A stretch of DNA of 40,638 nucleotides, taken from positions 40,692-81,329 of the forward strand of contig DUEY01000003.1 in the NCBI GenBank assembly GCA_011174795.1, given 5' to 3'. The position numbers and the translations under genes were made by a program. Source of the stretch: Dehalococcoidia bacterium. GTDB lineage: Bacteria; Chloroflexota; Dehalococcoidia; SZUA-161. Shown here piece after piece: positions 26,021 through 34,615 of this stretch (positions are counted from its first letter, which is position 1; each line of letters opens with the position of its first letter). The notes below the pieces were generated by a model. It was not told the DNA's origin. It searched no databases and worked only from the letters and a program-made list of their open reading frames with translations.

Positions 26021-27340
26021 ATGAACTACACCGAGGCGATAGCCTTCCTGCTGGAGCGCACCGACTACGAGAGGTGGCCGGGGTATACCTATGCCAGCAG
26101 GTTCGACCTGCGGCGGATGGAGGAATTGCTGCACCGCCTCGGCGACCCCCATCACAGCGCCAGGTCGGTGCACATCGCCGGCTCCAAGGGCAAGGGCAGC
26201 ACCGCAGCCATGGTCGCTTCGGGACTCCGCGCCTCCGGCTACAGCACCGGCCTCTACACCTCCCCCCACCTCGTTACCATCCGCGAACGGATTGACGTTG
26301 ATGGGAAACCGATTCCCAAGCGGGAGCTGGCGGAGGTCGTAGCCACACTGCGGCCGCATGCCGATGAAATGGACCGCGAGGGCACCTACGGCGAGCTCAG
26401 CACCTTCGAGCTGCTGACCGCCTCCGCTTTCCTCCACTTCCAGCGCAAAGGGGTGGATTTCCAGGTTTTGGAGACCGGGCTGGGGGGCAGGCTGGACGCC
26501 ACGAATGTGGTCACCCCCGAGCTCTGCGTGATAACACCGATAAGCCTCGACCACCAGGAGGTGCTGGGCGATACCCTGGCCCTCATCGCCGCTGAGAAGG
26601 CAGGCATTATAAAGCCGGGTGTTCCTGTAGTCAGCGCACCGCAAGCAGAAGAGGCGGCGGCTGTTATCAGGAAGATATGCCTCGAAAGAGGTGCCAGGCT
26701 GATAGAAGTGGAAAAGGAGCTTTCGTGGCGAAAGACCGGGGCCGACCTTTCAGGGCAGTCGCTGGAGGTGAACGGAAGGCGCGGAGTTTACCGGCTCAAC
26801 ATCCCGCTACTGGGCGCACACCAGATGCAGAATGCCGCGACGGCGGTCGCTGCCCTAGAGGTGCTGTATGTGCCACGTGAAAGCATCGAGTCAGGGTTGG
26901 CTGCTACCCGCTGGCCGGGCCGCTTGCAGGTCCTGCGACGCAGGCCGCTCCTGGTCGTCGATGGCGCTCATACCGCCGAATCGGCAAAAAAGCTCAAGGA
27001 AGCGCTGGAGCAGTACTTCCACTTTTACCGTTTAATACTTATAATAGGTGCATCCGCCGACAAGGACGTGGGAGGAGTTGCTGCCGAGCTTGCGCCGCTG
27101 GCGTCCAGCGTTCTCGCAACCAGGTCTCGCCACCCGCGGGCTACCAGCCCCGGCGCAGTAGCTGAGGTATTTGCCCGCCTGGGGCTGAGGCCTGAGGTCA
27201 CAGAAAGCGTCGCCGAGGCATTAGCCAAGGCGCTGGGGCAGGCAGGAAAGAGAGACCTCATCTGCGCCACAGGGTCGTTGTTTCTTGTGGGCGAGGTGAT
27301 AGAATATACAAAAGGTTTGCGTCCAGAGCTATATCCGTGA
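26021..27340 (+). CDS. folC: Folylpolyglutamate synthase / dihydrofolate synthase
   Basis: The 439-residue Mur-ligase-family enzyme adds glutamate to folates. The P-loop is GSKGKGST (54-61) in VHIAGSKGKGSTAAMV, followed by LYTSPHLVTIRERI. GLGGRLDATNVV and ITPISLDHQEVLGDTLALIAAEKAGIIK are the metal and ATP site blocks, with DGAHTAES later. No ribosome site is visible; start chosen because the family begins MNYTEAIAFL close to the P-loop distance. See the promoter entry. Confidence 0.94.
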   Translation: MNYTEAIAFLLERTDYERWPGYTYASRFDLRRMEELLHRLGDPHHSARSVHIAGSKGKGSTAAMVASGLRASGYSTGLYTSPHLVTIRERIDVDGKPIPKRELAEVVATLRPHADEMDREGTYGELSTFELLTASAFLHFQRKGVDFQVLETGLGGRLDATNVVTPELCVITPISLDHQEVLGDTLALIAAEKAGIIKPGVPVVSAPQAEEAAAVIRKICLERGARLIEVEKELSWRKTGADLSGQSLEVNGRRGVYRLNIPLLGAHQMQNAATAVAALEVLYVPRESIESGLAATRWPGRLQVLRRRPLLVVDGAHTAESAKKLKEALEQYFHFYRLILIIGASADKDVGGVAAELAPLASSVLATRSRHPRATSPGAVAEVFARLGLRPEVTESVAEALAKALGQAGKRDLICATGSLFLVGEVIEYTKGLRPELYP

Positions 27341-27466
27341 AACGTGAGACGTTAACCGTGTCCGTAAGTTAGCAAAGGGAAAGGGTAAGTCGGATTTTAC
27401 CATGCTCGTGGTATCTTTAGCGCGGTAACGGACACGCATCCCGTAAAAGCTATGAGGAGGGTTCTG

Positions 27467-28864
27467 ATGAGGCAGGCAAGGTCGGAAATGGGGCAGCAAC
27501 CGGAGGCGGCTACTACTGTGGTTGATAAGGAAATCAACGAGCTTTTTGGAAGCATTGTCAAGGAAGAAAAGGGCAAGCCAACCACCAAAACACGCCCCAA
27601 GAAAGCGGGCAAGGGGAAGAAGGAGAGGCGCCGCGTTGTGATAACCGGCATGGGGGCGATAACCCCACTGGGGCTCACTGTCGATGAATTCTGGCAGGGA
27701 CTGGTTGAAGGCAGGTCGGGCATTGCCAGAACCGTTGCCTGTGACGTGAGCGAGCTGAGCTGCCAGATATCCGGTGAGGTGAAGGGCTTCGAGCCCCGCG
27801 ATTACCTGGACCATAAAGAGGCGCGAAGGATGGCCCGGTTCAGCCAGTTGCTCGTCGCCGCCACCAGAATGGCTATGGATGACTCAAGGCTCGACCTCAG
27901 CCGCGAGGACGCGGACCGTATGGGTGTGCTCATCGGAAACGGCATCGGCGGCTTTCCCGAAGTCGAGGAAGGGTTCAACACCGTCAAGGAGAAAGGGGGA
28001 ATGAGGCTAAACCCCTTCTTTATGCCCATTATCCTGCCCAACATGGCAGCGGGGCAGGTAAGCCTCATTTTCGGGCTCAAGGGGTTCTCCTCCACCATAA
28101 CCACCGCCTGCGCCGCCGCAACCCAGGCCATAGGCGACGCGATAGAGGTGATACGACTGAACAAGGCGGATGTCATGGTCGCCGGCGGCACAGAGAGCGC
28201 GATAACTACCACAGGGATAGCCGGCTTCTGCGTCATGAGGGCTCTAACTTCGCAAAACGACGAGCCGACCAAGGCCTGCCGCCCCTTCGACGCCAAGCGA
28301 GACGGCTTCGTCCCCTCCGAAGGGGCAGGCATCCTTATACTCGAGAGCCTAGAGCATGCGCTGCGCCGCGGCGCACGGATATACGCCGAGATTGCCGGCG
28401 TGGGCATCTCCTCAGACGCCTACCATGTGACAGCTCCCGACAGCGATGGCGCCGGGGCGATGCGGGCGATGCGCTGGGCGATTGAGAACGCAGAGTTAAA
28501 GCCCAACGATATCGACTATATCAACGCCCACGGTACCTCTACACCGCTCAACGACGCCACGGAGACCCTGGCGATCAAGAGGCTTTTCGGAGACTATGCC
28601 TATCAAGTAGCGATTAGCTCCACAAAATCCATGGTCGGACATCTTCTGGGCGCGTCCGGGGCAGTAGAGGCAATAGCCACCATTAAATCAATCACCGAGG
28701 GCGTTATTCATCCCACTATTAACTACGAATATCTCGACCCCGATTGTGACCTCGACTACGTACCGAACGTAGCCCGTAAAAAAGAGGTCAAAGCGGCGCT
28801 CTCCAACAGCTTCGGCTTCGGGGGCCAGAACGCCTGTCTGGTCTTCAAGAAATTCGAGGAATAA
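27467..28864 (+). CDS. fabF: 3-oxoacyl-ACP synthase II (FabF) with N-terminal extension
   Basis: 465 residues from ATG 27467, which has GAGGAGG six bases upstream; the frame also has an ATG at 27452. It condenses malonyl-ACP with acyl-ACP in fatty acid elongation. The usual FabF start (RRVVITGMGAITPLG) begins near residue 54. Before it is an acidic helix-like region (EINELFGSIVKEE) and a Lys/Arg-rich linker, about 53 extra residues. Catalytic C215 (TTACAAATQ), H355 (NAHGTSTPLND), K387 and H392 (KSMVGHLLGASG) are intact. Stand-alone here; no acpP or fabD nearby. An in-frame GTG at 27638 would give the short form. Confidence 0.9.
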   Translation: MRQARSEMGQQPEAATTVVDKEINELFGSIVKEEKGKPTTKTRPKKAGKGKKERRRVVITGMGAITPLGLTVDEFWQGLVEGRSGIARTVACDVSELSCQISGEVKGFEPRDYLDHKEARRMARFSQLLVAATRMAMDDSRLDLSREDADRMGVLIGNGIGGFPEVEEGFNTVKEKGGMRLNPFFMPIILPNMAAGQVSLIFGLKGFSSTITTACAAATQAIGDAIEVIRLNKADVMVAGGTESAITTTGIAGFCVMRALTSQNDEPTKACRPFDAKRDGFVPSEGAGILILESLEHALRRGARIYAEIAGVGISSDAYHVTAPDSDGAGAMRAMRWAIENAELKPNDIDYINAHGTSTPLNDATETLAIKRLFGDYAYQVAISSTKSMVGHLLGASGAVEAIATIKSITEGVIHPTINYEYLDPDCDLDYVPNVARKKEVKAALSNSFGFGGQNACLVFKKFEE

Positions 28865-29227
28865 ACGCGCTCGCAGCCAGGTTCACGGGTTGTCCCAAGC
28901 GAATTGACCTTTTGGTTAGAACTTTAGTTTTTTAAAAAATGGTAAAAAAATGTCTTGACCCCCAACCTTAGCGTCTGTTATTCTCACCCTGCGTCCACTG
29001 AGCAGTTTCTTCCCTGCGCGCCTTAACTGGAGCAACCATCGGTCCCCCGCTCTCCCCTAAGGCGTAACTGCTGCAGGGATGCGCTACAGGACAAGAGAGG
29101 GCATCAGCAGTCCGCTTTGTCGCTGTGATTTGTATGAGAGCGAGCCGGTATCGTTCTCACCTGTGCGCTGAAACACCGCCCGACGGTGCTTAGGCTGCTT
29201 TGTTAATCTGTAGCTACGAGGGGAGTC
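28865..29227. other. Spacer between fabF and dnaA
   Basis: 363 bases with no gene. It opens with an AT-rich tract (28904-28955 includes TTTTTTAAAAAATGG and AAAAAAATG), then a promoter, then a leader of about 235 bases. In the leader TGAGAGCGA (29135-29143) pairs with TCGTTCTCA (29151-29159) around a seven-base loop with one G-T pair, and CACCG/CGGTG (29074-series, at 29174-29188) forms a small stem. No clear DnaA boxes were found here. Confidence 0.5.
28955..28984 (+). promoter_or_regulatory. Probable promoter for dnaA
   Basis: TTGACC, 18 bases, TATTCT; 5 of 6 and 4 of 6 matches to the sigma70 consensus. Predicted start near 28991, giving a long leader before the dnaA ATG. Confidence 0.5.
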
Positions 29228-30577
29228 ATGAGAGCTAGAACAGCAGCGGATATCTGGCAGGCAGCCCTCGAAGAGCTACAGGGCAAAGTAAGCCCGGCAA
29301 ACTACAACACCTGGTTGAAGAATACCGTTGGATTGTCTCAACAGGATGGCAGCTTGATCGTCGGTGTCCCGAGCACCTTCGTCACCGAGTCGTTGGAAAA
29401 GCGCCTCCACCCTCTAATCGAGCAGACCGTAAGCGGCATCACCGGGCGCCCGTTGAAGGTTCAGTTTCAGGTCCATCTGGGCGATGGCAGCGGGGAGTTA
29501 GGCCCAACGCCCCCCACGCCCTCCCCCCGACGATACAGTCAGCGTGCCAGCCAGCCCAAATTCAACCGCAGGTACACCTTCGAGACGTTTATCGTCGGCA
29601 GCAGCAACCGTCTGGCACATGCCGCAGCCCAGAGGGTAGCGCAGGACCCGGGTGGCAGCTATAATCCTCTGTTCGTCTACAGCGGGGTTGGGCTGGGGAA
29701 GACCCATCTCCTGCACGCTATCGGCTGGGTAGCGCTCCGCTCCTGCCCCAAGGTCATGTATGTGACCGCCGAGCAGTTCACCAATGAATTTATCAGCGCT
29801 ATCAGAGAGGGGAAAAGCGAGGACTTCAGGAATAAGTACCGCAGCGTTGATGTCCTGCTGCTCGACGATGTGCAGTTCATCGCCGGCAAAGAGCAAACCC
29901 AGGAGGGTTTATTCCATACCTTCAACGACCTGCATAACGAGAACAGGCAGATAGTCCTGAGCTGCGACCGCCCCCCCAGAACCCTGACCCTGCTCGAAGA
30001 CAGGCTGCGCTCCCGCTTCGAGGGAGGGCTGATCGTTGACATGCAGCCCCCGGACCTCGAGACCAGAATCGCCATCCTCCAGATTAAGGCGAAAGAGCAG
30101 AAGACAGCCGTCCCAGCGGAGGTGCTGAACCAGATCGCCCACCGCATCCACAAGAATATACGGGAGCTCGAGGGTGCGCTTAACCGTGTCCTTGCCTTCG
30201 CCCGGCTTATACAGGAGCCGATGACCCCTGAGCTGGTAGCCAAAGCCCTCGCGGAGATAACTACGGACACCCATAGACGCACCCTTACCGTAGCTGCGAT
30301 TCTAAGCTCAGTGGCAGCCTATTACGGGCTGACCCTGGAGTCGCTCCAGGGTGCAAAGCGGGACAGGCCCCTCACCGTGGCACGCCAGATGGCAATGTAC
30401 CTTTTACGTGAGGAACTGCAAAGCTCGTGGACCCAGATAGGGAAGGAACTGGGCAACAGAGACCACAGCACCATCCTCCATGGCTACCAGAAGATTGCCA
30501 ACGATATCAATACCGATGCTGCGCTGCGACGCGACCTGGTAGAGATCCGAGAAGGGCTCTACTCCAAAGCGGTCTAG
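29228..30577 (+). CDS. dnaA: Chromosomal replication initiator DnaA
   Basis: The 449-residue protein opens replication at oriC. Domain I spans about 5-80, a Pro-rich linker 92-112, and the AAA+ domain starts FNRRYTFETFIVGSSNRLAH. Walker A is GVGLGKTH (153-160); Walker B is VLLLDDVQFIAGKEQTQE; sensor and arginine-finger blocks include LEDRLRSRFEGG. Domain IV holds the DnaA-box binding signature NRDHSTILHGYQKI. The ATG has GAGGGGAG upstream. dnaN does not follow; an AT-rich spacer with DnaA-box-like sites does. Confidence 0.98.
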   Translation: MRARTAADIWQAALEELQGKVSPANYNTWLKNTVGLSQQDGSLIVGVPSTFVTESLEKRLHPLIEQTVSGITGRPLKVQFQVHLGDGSGELGPTPPTPSPRRYSQRASQPKFNRRYTFETFIVGSSNRLAHAAAQRVAQDPGGSYNPLFVYSGVGLGKTHLLHAIGWVALRSCPKVMYVTAEQFTNEFISAIREGKSEDFRNKYRSVDVLLLDDVQFIAGKEQTQEGLFHTFNDLHNENRQIVLSCDRPPRTLTLLEDRLRSRFEGGLIVDMQPPDLETRIAILQIKAKEQKTAVPAEVLNQIAHRIHKNIRELEGALNRVLAFARLIQEPMTPELVAKALAEITTDTHRRTLTVAAILSSVAAYYGLTLESLQGAKRDRPLTVARQMAMYLLREELQSSWTQIGKELGNRDHSTILHGYQKIANDINTDAALRRDLVEIREGLYSKAV

Positions 30578-30916
30578 TCTGCCCTGGCGAGACATAACCC
30601 CAAGATGACATAAATTCGTGGAAAACTAACCTTTTTCTGTGGAAATCCCCTTACGATTGTGGAAAACTACGCTTACATTATGTCTTGTTTTTTTATAGTT
30701 GTTTTCCACCACAACCCTTTAATTGACGTCCGAAAAGTCCACGATTTTTCAATGCTTTTTTAACAGGTTACCCACTAAACCCCATAATATCCAACCAAAG
30801 TTGGAATAATAATGGTTTCCACATAACACACATGCTTATTAACTGTTATTTTACCAATACTTCAACAATAGAATATAATAGGTAATAAATAGATATTATT
30901 AGTAAGGATTCGTGGA
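30578..30916. other. Candidate replication origin (oriC) with DnaA-box-like sites
   Basis: 339 AT-rich bases after dnaA, in an otherwise GC-rich window. Five 9-mers resemble the DnaA box (TTTTCCACA / TGTGGAAAA): CGTGGAAAA 30617-30625, TGTGGAAAT 30638-30646, TGTGGAAAA 30658-30666 (exact), TTTTCCACC 30702-30710 and GTTTCCACA 30815-30823. The first three share orientation and lie 21 and 20 bases apart, about two helix turns. T-rich and A/T-only tracts (30685-30700, 30831-30900) could unwind. The end of the spacer also holds the obgE promoter. Confidence 0.7.
30851..30879 (+). promoter_or_regulatory. Probable promoter for obgE
   Basis: TTACCA, 17 bases, then a perfect TATAAT. Predicted start near 30886, about 31 bases before the TTG start of obgE. 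It lies within the candidate origin, so initiation and transcription could affect each other. Confidence 0.5.
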
Positions 30917-32011
30917 TTGATAGATAGAGCGGAGATTTATGTAAAGGGTGGGGACGGTGGGAACGGGGTGATAAGCTTTCGCAGGGAGAAGTACGTGCCA
31001 TTCGGCGGACCTAATGGTGGGGATGGAGGGGATGGGGGGAGCGTTTACTTGGTTGGTGATAGCAGCTTGGCAACGCTGCAAGCATTCAGGTATAAGAAGC
31101 AGTTTAAAGCTAAACGTGGGGCTCATGGAAAAGGCAAGGATATGATAGGGAGGAGAGGGGATGACCTTCTTGTTACAGTGCCGCTGGGGACGCTGGTGAG
31201 GCGAAAGCTGGAGGATGGAAGCACGACGCTGGTCGCTGACATAGTGGAGCATGGCCAGAGGGTCCGGGTAGCTCAGGGGGGAAAGGGAGGTTTCGGCAAC
31301 GCCCACTTCGTCACCCCTACAAACCAGGCCCCGAGGCGCGCGGAGGGGGGAAAGACCGGTGAGGAAGCATGGCTGCTTCTCGACCTGAAGCTGCTTGCGG
31401 ATGTCGGCATCGTCGGCTATCCCAATGCGGGTAAGTCCACGCTGCTGAGCAGGGTCTCCCACGCTCGGCCCAAGATTGCAGATTACCCCTTTACCACCAC
31501 CGAGCCCGTACTCGGCGTCGTGGTCATGGGCTACCGCAGCTTTGTGCTGGCGGATATCCCCGGTATCATTGAAGGAGCGCATCTGGGACACGGGTTGGGG
31601 CTGGATTTCCTGCGGCATATCGAGCGCACCAGGGTGCTCATACAGCTTGCTGATGGCTGCTCCGAAACGCTTCTCACCGACCTTGAGAAGGTAGAGGAGG
31701 AACTCGAACTATATCAGGCTGGCCTGGAGGACAGGCCGCGTATCGTCGCGGTAAACAAGATCGACCTCCCCGATGTGAAGGCCCGTGTGCCACAGCTCCG
31801 GGAAGACCTCAAGAGGCTGGGGGCACCGGTTTACTTCATCTCGGCGGCGACCGGTGAGGGGGTCGAGGAGCTTATGAAGAGGGCGCTGGAGCTGCTCTCC
31901 CGGGCAGACAGCGCTCCGGCGAAGGAAAAAGTAGAGGAGGAGTTCAAGGTGTTCCGGCCGCGGCCGCTGTCTCAGCGGAAATCTGCGCCACGCGGGGGCA
32001 GGAATGGCTGA
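30917..32011 (+). CDS. obgE: GTPase Obg/CgtA
   Basis: The 364-residue GTPase is tied to 50S ribosome assembly and growth control. The glycine-rich Obg fold starts IDRAEIYVKGGDGGNGVISF and includes GGPNGGDGGDGGSVY; the G domain has GYPNAGKST (about 167-175), DIPGIIEGAHLGHGLG and NKIDLP. The C-terminal part is short and ends in a basic FRPRPLSQRKSAPRG tail, without the OCT domain of some relatives. Start is TTG at 30917, chosen because the fold begins immediately and AAGGA lies eight bases upstream. Overlaps nadD by eight bases. Confidence 0.95.
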   Translation: MIDRAEIYVKGGDGGNGVISFRREKYVPFGGPNGGDGGDGGSVYLVGDSSLATLQAFRYKKQFKAKRGAHGKGKDMIGRRGDDLLVTVPLGTLVRRKLEDGSTTLVADIVEHGQRVRVAQGGKGGFGNAHFVTPTNQAPRRAEGGKTGEEAWLLLDLKLLADVGIVGYPNAGKSTLLSRVSHARPKIADYPFTTTEPVLGVVVMGYRSFVLADIPGIIEGAHLGHGLGLDFLRHIERTRVLIQLADGCSETLLTDLEKVEEELELYQAGLEDRPRIVAVNKIDLPDVKARVPQLREDLKRLGAPVYFISAATGEGVEELMKRALELLSRADSAPAKEKVEEEFKVFRPRPLSQRKSAPRGGRNG

Positions 32012-32624
32012 GCAGAAGATAGGGATTCTGGGGGGTACCTTCGACCCCGTTCATTACGGGCACCTGGTCGTAGCTGAAGACCTGCGGCAGAAACTGGGCC
32101 TGGAGGAGGTGCTCTTCGTGCCTGCGGGGCAGCCCTGGCTCAAGGAGGGGATGGACATCAGCCGTGCCGAGCACCGGCTGGAGATGGTGCTGCTGGCAAC
32201 CGCCTCCAATCCCCATTTCAACGTCTCGACAGTCGAGTTGGAACGCCCCGGGCCCACCTACAGCGTGGACACTATAATCGAACTGAAGGCAAGCCTGAGC
32301 GCCAGGGCTGAGCTCTATTTCATGGTGGGGTACGACGCCCTCGCTGAGCTTCCGCGGTGGAAGGAGCCGGCGCGCCTGCTTGAGCTGTGCCAGGTGGTGG
32401 GGTTCGGGCGGCCGGGCCACGAGGAAATCGACCTGCACGAGCTGGATGCCGCCGTCCCCGGCGCATCGGAGCGTATCATGGTGGTCGATGTCCCCCAGAT
32501 AGATATCAGCGCCACCGATATCCGGCGGCGGGTCGCGCGGGGGCTTTCCATCCGCTACCTGGTCCCCGAAGAGGTCGAGAGGTATATTGCGCAGAACGGG
32601 CTTTATCTGGAAGGAGGGAGTTAA
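32004..32624 (+). CDS. nadD: Nicotinate-nucleotide adenylyltransferase
   Basis: The 206-residue enzyme joins nicotinate mononucleotide to ATP in NAD synthesis. GILGGTFDPVHYGHLVVAED has the HxGH nucleotidyl-transfer motif (HYGH), GYDALAELPRWKEPARLL is the family middle block, and ISATDIRRRVARGLSIRYLVP carries the ISxTxIR motif. Lies between obgE and pyrE; overlaps obgE by eight bases. Confidence 0.95.
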   Translation: MAEQKIGILGGTFDPVHYGHLVVAEDLRQKLGLEEVLFVPAGQPWLKEGMDISRAEHRLEMVLLATASNPHFNVSTVELERPGPTYSVDTIIELKASLSARAELYFMVGYDALAELPRWKEPARLLELCQVVGFGRPGHEEIDLHELDAAVPGASERIMVVDVPQIDISATDIRRRVARGLSIRYLVPEEVERYIAQNGLYLEGGS

Positions 32625-32629
32625 GGTTG

Positions 32630-33184
32630 ATGGATAAAAGCGATGACCGACTGCTGGAGGTTTTCAAGGAGCACGCGGTCCTGCGCGGGGATTTCACCCT
32701 CACATCGGGATTGAAGACCTCTTATTATTTCGACGGCAGGATGGTAACCCTCTGGCCTGAGGGCGCCTATCTCATCGGCAAGAAGATACTCACTATCATT
32801 ATGGAAGCGGGAGCGGAGGCTGTGGGGGGCATGACTATGGGCGCCGACCCCATCGCAGCCGCGGTGGCAGTGGTCAGCCACCTTGAGGGGGAACCCATCC
32901 CGGCTTTCATCGTGAGGAGCGATGTCAAGGGGCACGGGACGCAGAAGCGCGTCGAGGGACCGCTGAAGGCGGGGTCGAAGGTAGCCATAGTCGACGATGT
33001 TATCACCACCGGCGGCTCGGTGCTGCGGGCGATAGACGCGGTGGAGGCGGAGGGCTGCCGGGTGGTGAAGGTGGTGGTTGTTCTCGACCGCCAGCAGGGC
33101 GGGACGGAGGAGATCAGGCGCAGGGGCTACGACTTCGCCGCCTTATTGACTGCCGACGCTGAGGGCGAGGTAAGGCTCGCTTAA
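32630..33184 (+). CDS. pyrE: Orotate phosphoribosyltransferase
   Basis: 184 residues from ATG 32630; GGAGGGA lies about 11 bases upstream. It joins orotate to PRPP in pyrimidine synthesis. FTLTSGLKTSYYFDGR is the orotate-type start, GADPIAAAVAVVSH the flexible region, RSDVKGHGTQKRVEG the catalytic loop, and VAIVDDVITTGGSVLRA the PRPP motif. An upstream in-frame region back to 32387 overlaps nadD and is not part of the gene. Stands apart from other pyr genes in this window. Confidence 0.92.
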   Translation: MDKSDDRLLEVFKEHAVLRGDFTLTSGLKTSYYFDGRMVTLWPEGAYLIGKKILTIIMEAGAEAVGGMTMGADPIAAAVAVVSHLEGEPIPAFIVRSDVKGHGTQKRVEGPLKAGSKVAIVDDVITTGGSVLRAIDAVEAEGCRVVKVVVVLDRQQGGTEEIRRRGYDFAALLTADAEGEVRLA

Positions 33185-33232
33185 ACCGGCGATGGAGCGT
33201 ATGTAAAGGAAGAAACATAGAAAGAGAGAGAA

Positions 33233-33310
33233 GTGGGCAAGCTGATTCCGCTCGTGCTGGCTCTCCTGATACTTATCAGCGCGGTGCTCGCCGGCTGCAG
33301 CAACGGCTGA
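33233..33310 (+). CDS. 25-residue lipopeptide (entericidin-like size)
   Basis: A short frame from GTG 33233 codes for 25 residues: MGKLIPLVLALLILISAV, then LAGC, then three residues SNG before the stop. This is a complete lipoprotein signal peptide with a perfect lipobox (LAGC) and almost no mature chain. AAGAGAGAGAA precedes the GTG. It lies 48 bases after pyrE and 58 before a large lipoprotein gene. Entericidin-type lipopeptides have this size and form, but function is unknown; it could also be the broken start of an older lipoprotein. Confidence 0.5.
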   Translation: MGKLIPLVLALLILISAVLAGCSNG

Positions 33311-33368
33311 CCGTGAAAGCAGGAAGCCCGTTGGGTTTCAAAAAGGTGTTTAAAAGGGGGCGGTGAAA

Positions 33369-34571
33369 ATGTGCAATCTTAAAACCTTCCTTCTTATTTT
33401 ATTGCTTGCAGTCGTCCTGGCGTCGGGCTGCGCGGATGATGAAGGGGACGGCGGCGGGGATGGCAGCCCATCGCCTACCGCGCCACCTCCGGTTTCGTGG
33501 GACATCGCCACAGCCGATTCGGCGGGATACGTCGGGGAATATTCCTCGATCGCGGTTGACGGAAACGGAAAAGCTCATATCGCCTATTTCGAATATATCG
33601 AGGATGAATATATCGGCACGGATGCCGTCCCCTATGGCGATCTGAAGTATGCAACGAACGCTAACGGAGCCTGGGAGGCGTTTACCCTCGACACCGGGAC
33701 GGGAATGACGCCGCGAATCTTCGTCGACGGCAACGACAATGTCCATATCGTCCACACCAGGCTCGGCGCCTCCGACGTTTTAAGCATACTGGATATACGA
33801 TATACCACCAATGAGTCCGGCTCCTGGGAGACGGTTGCGGTTGCCAGCCAGGTGGTCAAGGGGAGCGATGCCTCCATAGCGGTTGACTCCAACGGTAAAG
33901 TGCATATATCGCTGCGCAACGAGGAAGGCGTCGGTACCACGGACGAGGGGAGTGCAGGCGGGCTCAGGTATGTTACCAATGCCAGCGGGGAATGGACATG
34001 GGTCGATGTGGATACGAGTGTAAACGCCGGGAACGACGGCGACATCGCCGTGGACAGCAACGGCAAGGTACATATCAGCTATCTCGATAAAGATGCCGGG
34101 CTGAAATACGCCACGAATGCCCGCGGTGCCTGGGAGTACCAGCTTGTAGACAATACGTTGCACGTCGGATGGAATACCTCCATCGCTGTCGACGGCAACG
34201 ATAAGGTGCATATCAGCTATTCCGACCCCTCCGCCATACTGGAGTACCCCGGCAACGGCTACCTGAAGTATGCCACCAATGCCCCGGGGACGTGGTCTAT
34301 CGAGGTAATCGACGATGAGGATGCCGGTTTCTTCACGGGCAACGCGGTGGATGGTAATGACGCCGTACACATCGCGTACTACTCGTGGGACGGCTTTACG
34401 GGCGAGCTCAGGTACGCGACAAATGCCTCCGGCACGTGGGAGAGGGAGACGGTGGACAGCGAAGGGATTACCGGCCTGTACTGCGCGATTGCCCTCGATT
34501 CAGCCGGAAAACCCCATATCTCCTACTGGGAACACGATAATAAGGACCTGAAGTACGCCAGGAAAGGGTAA
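33369..34571 (+). CDS. Lipoprotein with a predicted seven-bladed beta-propeller
   Basis: 400 residues from ATG 33369 (a GTG at 33363 is the other option; GGGGG is eight bases before the ATG). A signal peptide ends LASGC, followed by an acidic Gly/Pro/Ser linker. The rest is seven repeats of 46-60 residues built as AVDGNGKVHISY ... LKYATNASGTWE; the last repeat lacks its final strand and VSWDIATADSAG before repeat 1 could complete it, as in propeller closure. Family and ligand are not known; relatives with such repeats are cell-surface binding or sialidase-like proteins. Follows the short lipopeptide gene. Confidence 0.8.
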   Translation: MCNLKTFLLILLLAVVLASGCADDEGDGGGDGSPSPTAPPPVSWDIATADSAGYVGEYSSIAVDGNGKAHIAYFEYIEDEYIGTDAVPYGDLKYATNANGAWEAFTLDTGTGMTPRIFVDGNDNVHIVHTRLGASDVLSILDIRYTTNESGSWETVAVASQVVKGSDASIAVDSNGKVHISLRNEEGVGTTDEGSAGGLRYVTNASGEWTWVDVDTSVNAGNDGDIAVDSNGKVHISYLDKDAGLKYATNARGAWEYQLVDNTLHVGWNTSIAVDGNDKVHISYSDPSAILEYPGNGYLKYATNAPGTWSIEVIDDEDAGFFTGNAVDGNDAVHIAYYSWDGFTGELRYATNASGTWERETVDSEGITGLYCAIALDSAGKPHISYWEHDNKDLKYARKG

Positions 34572-34615
34572 TCCGTTTATTATAATCTGTGGTAATTCAA
34601 TCGCGAGGGAGGCAC

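Noticed and set aside
27357-27436. CGTGTCCGT ... ACGGACACG inverted repeat before fabF
   Set aside because: Nine bases separated by 62; no promoter or operator context seen.
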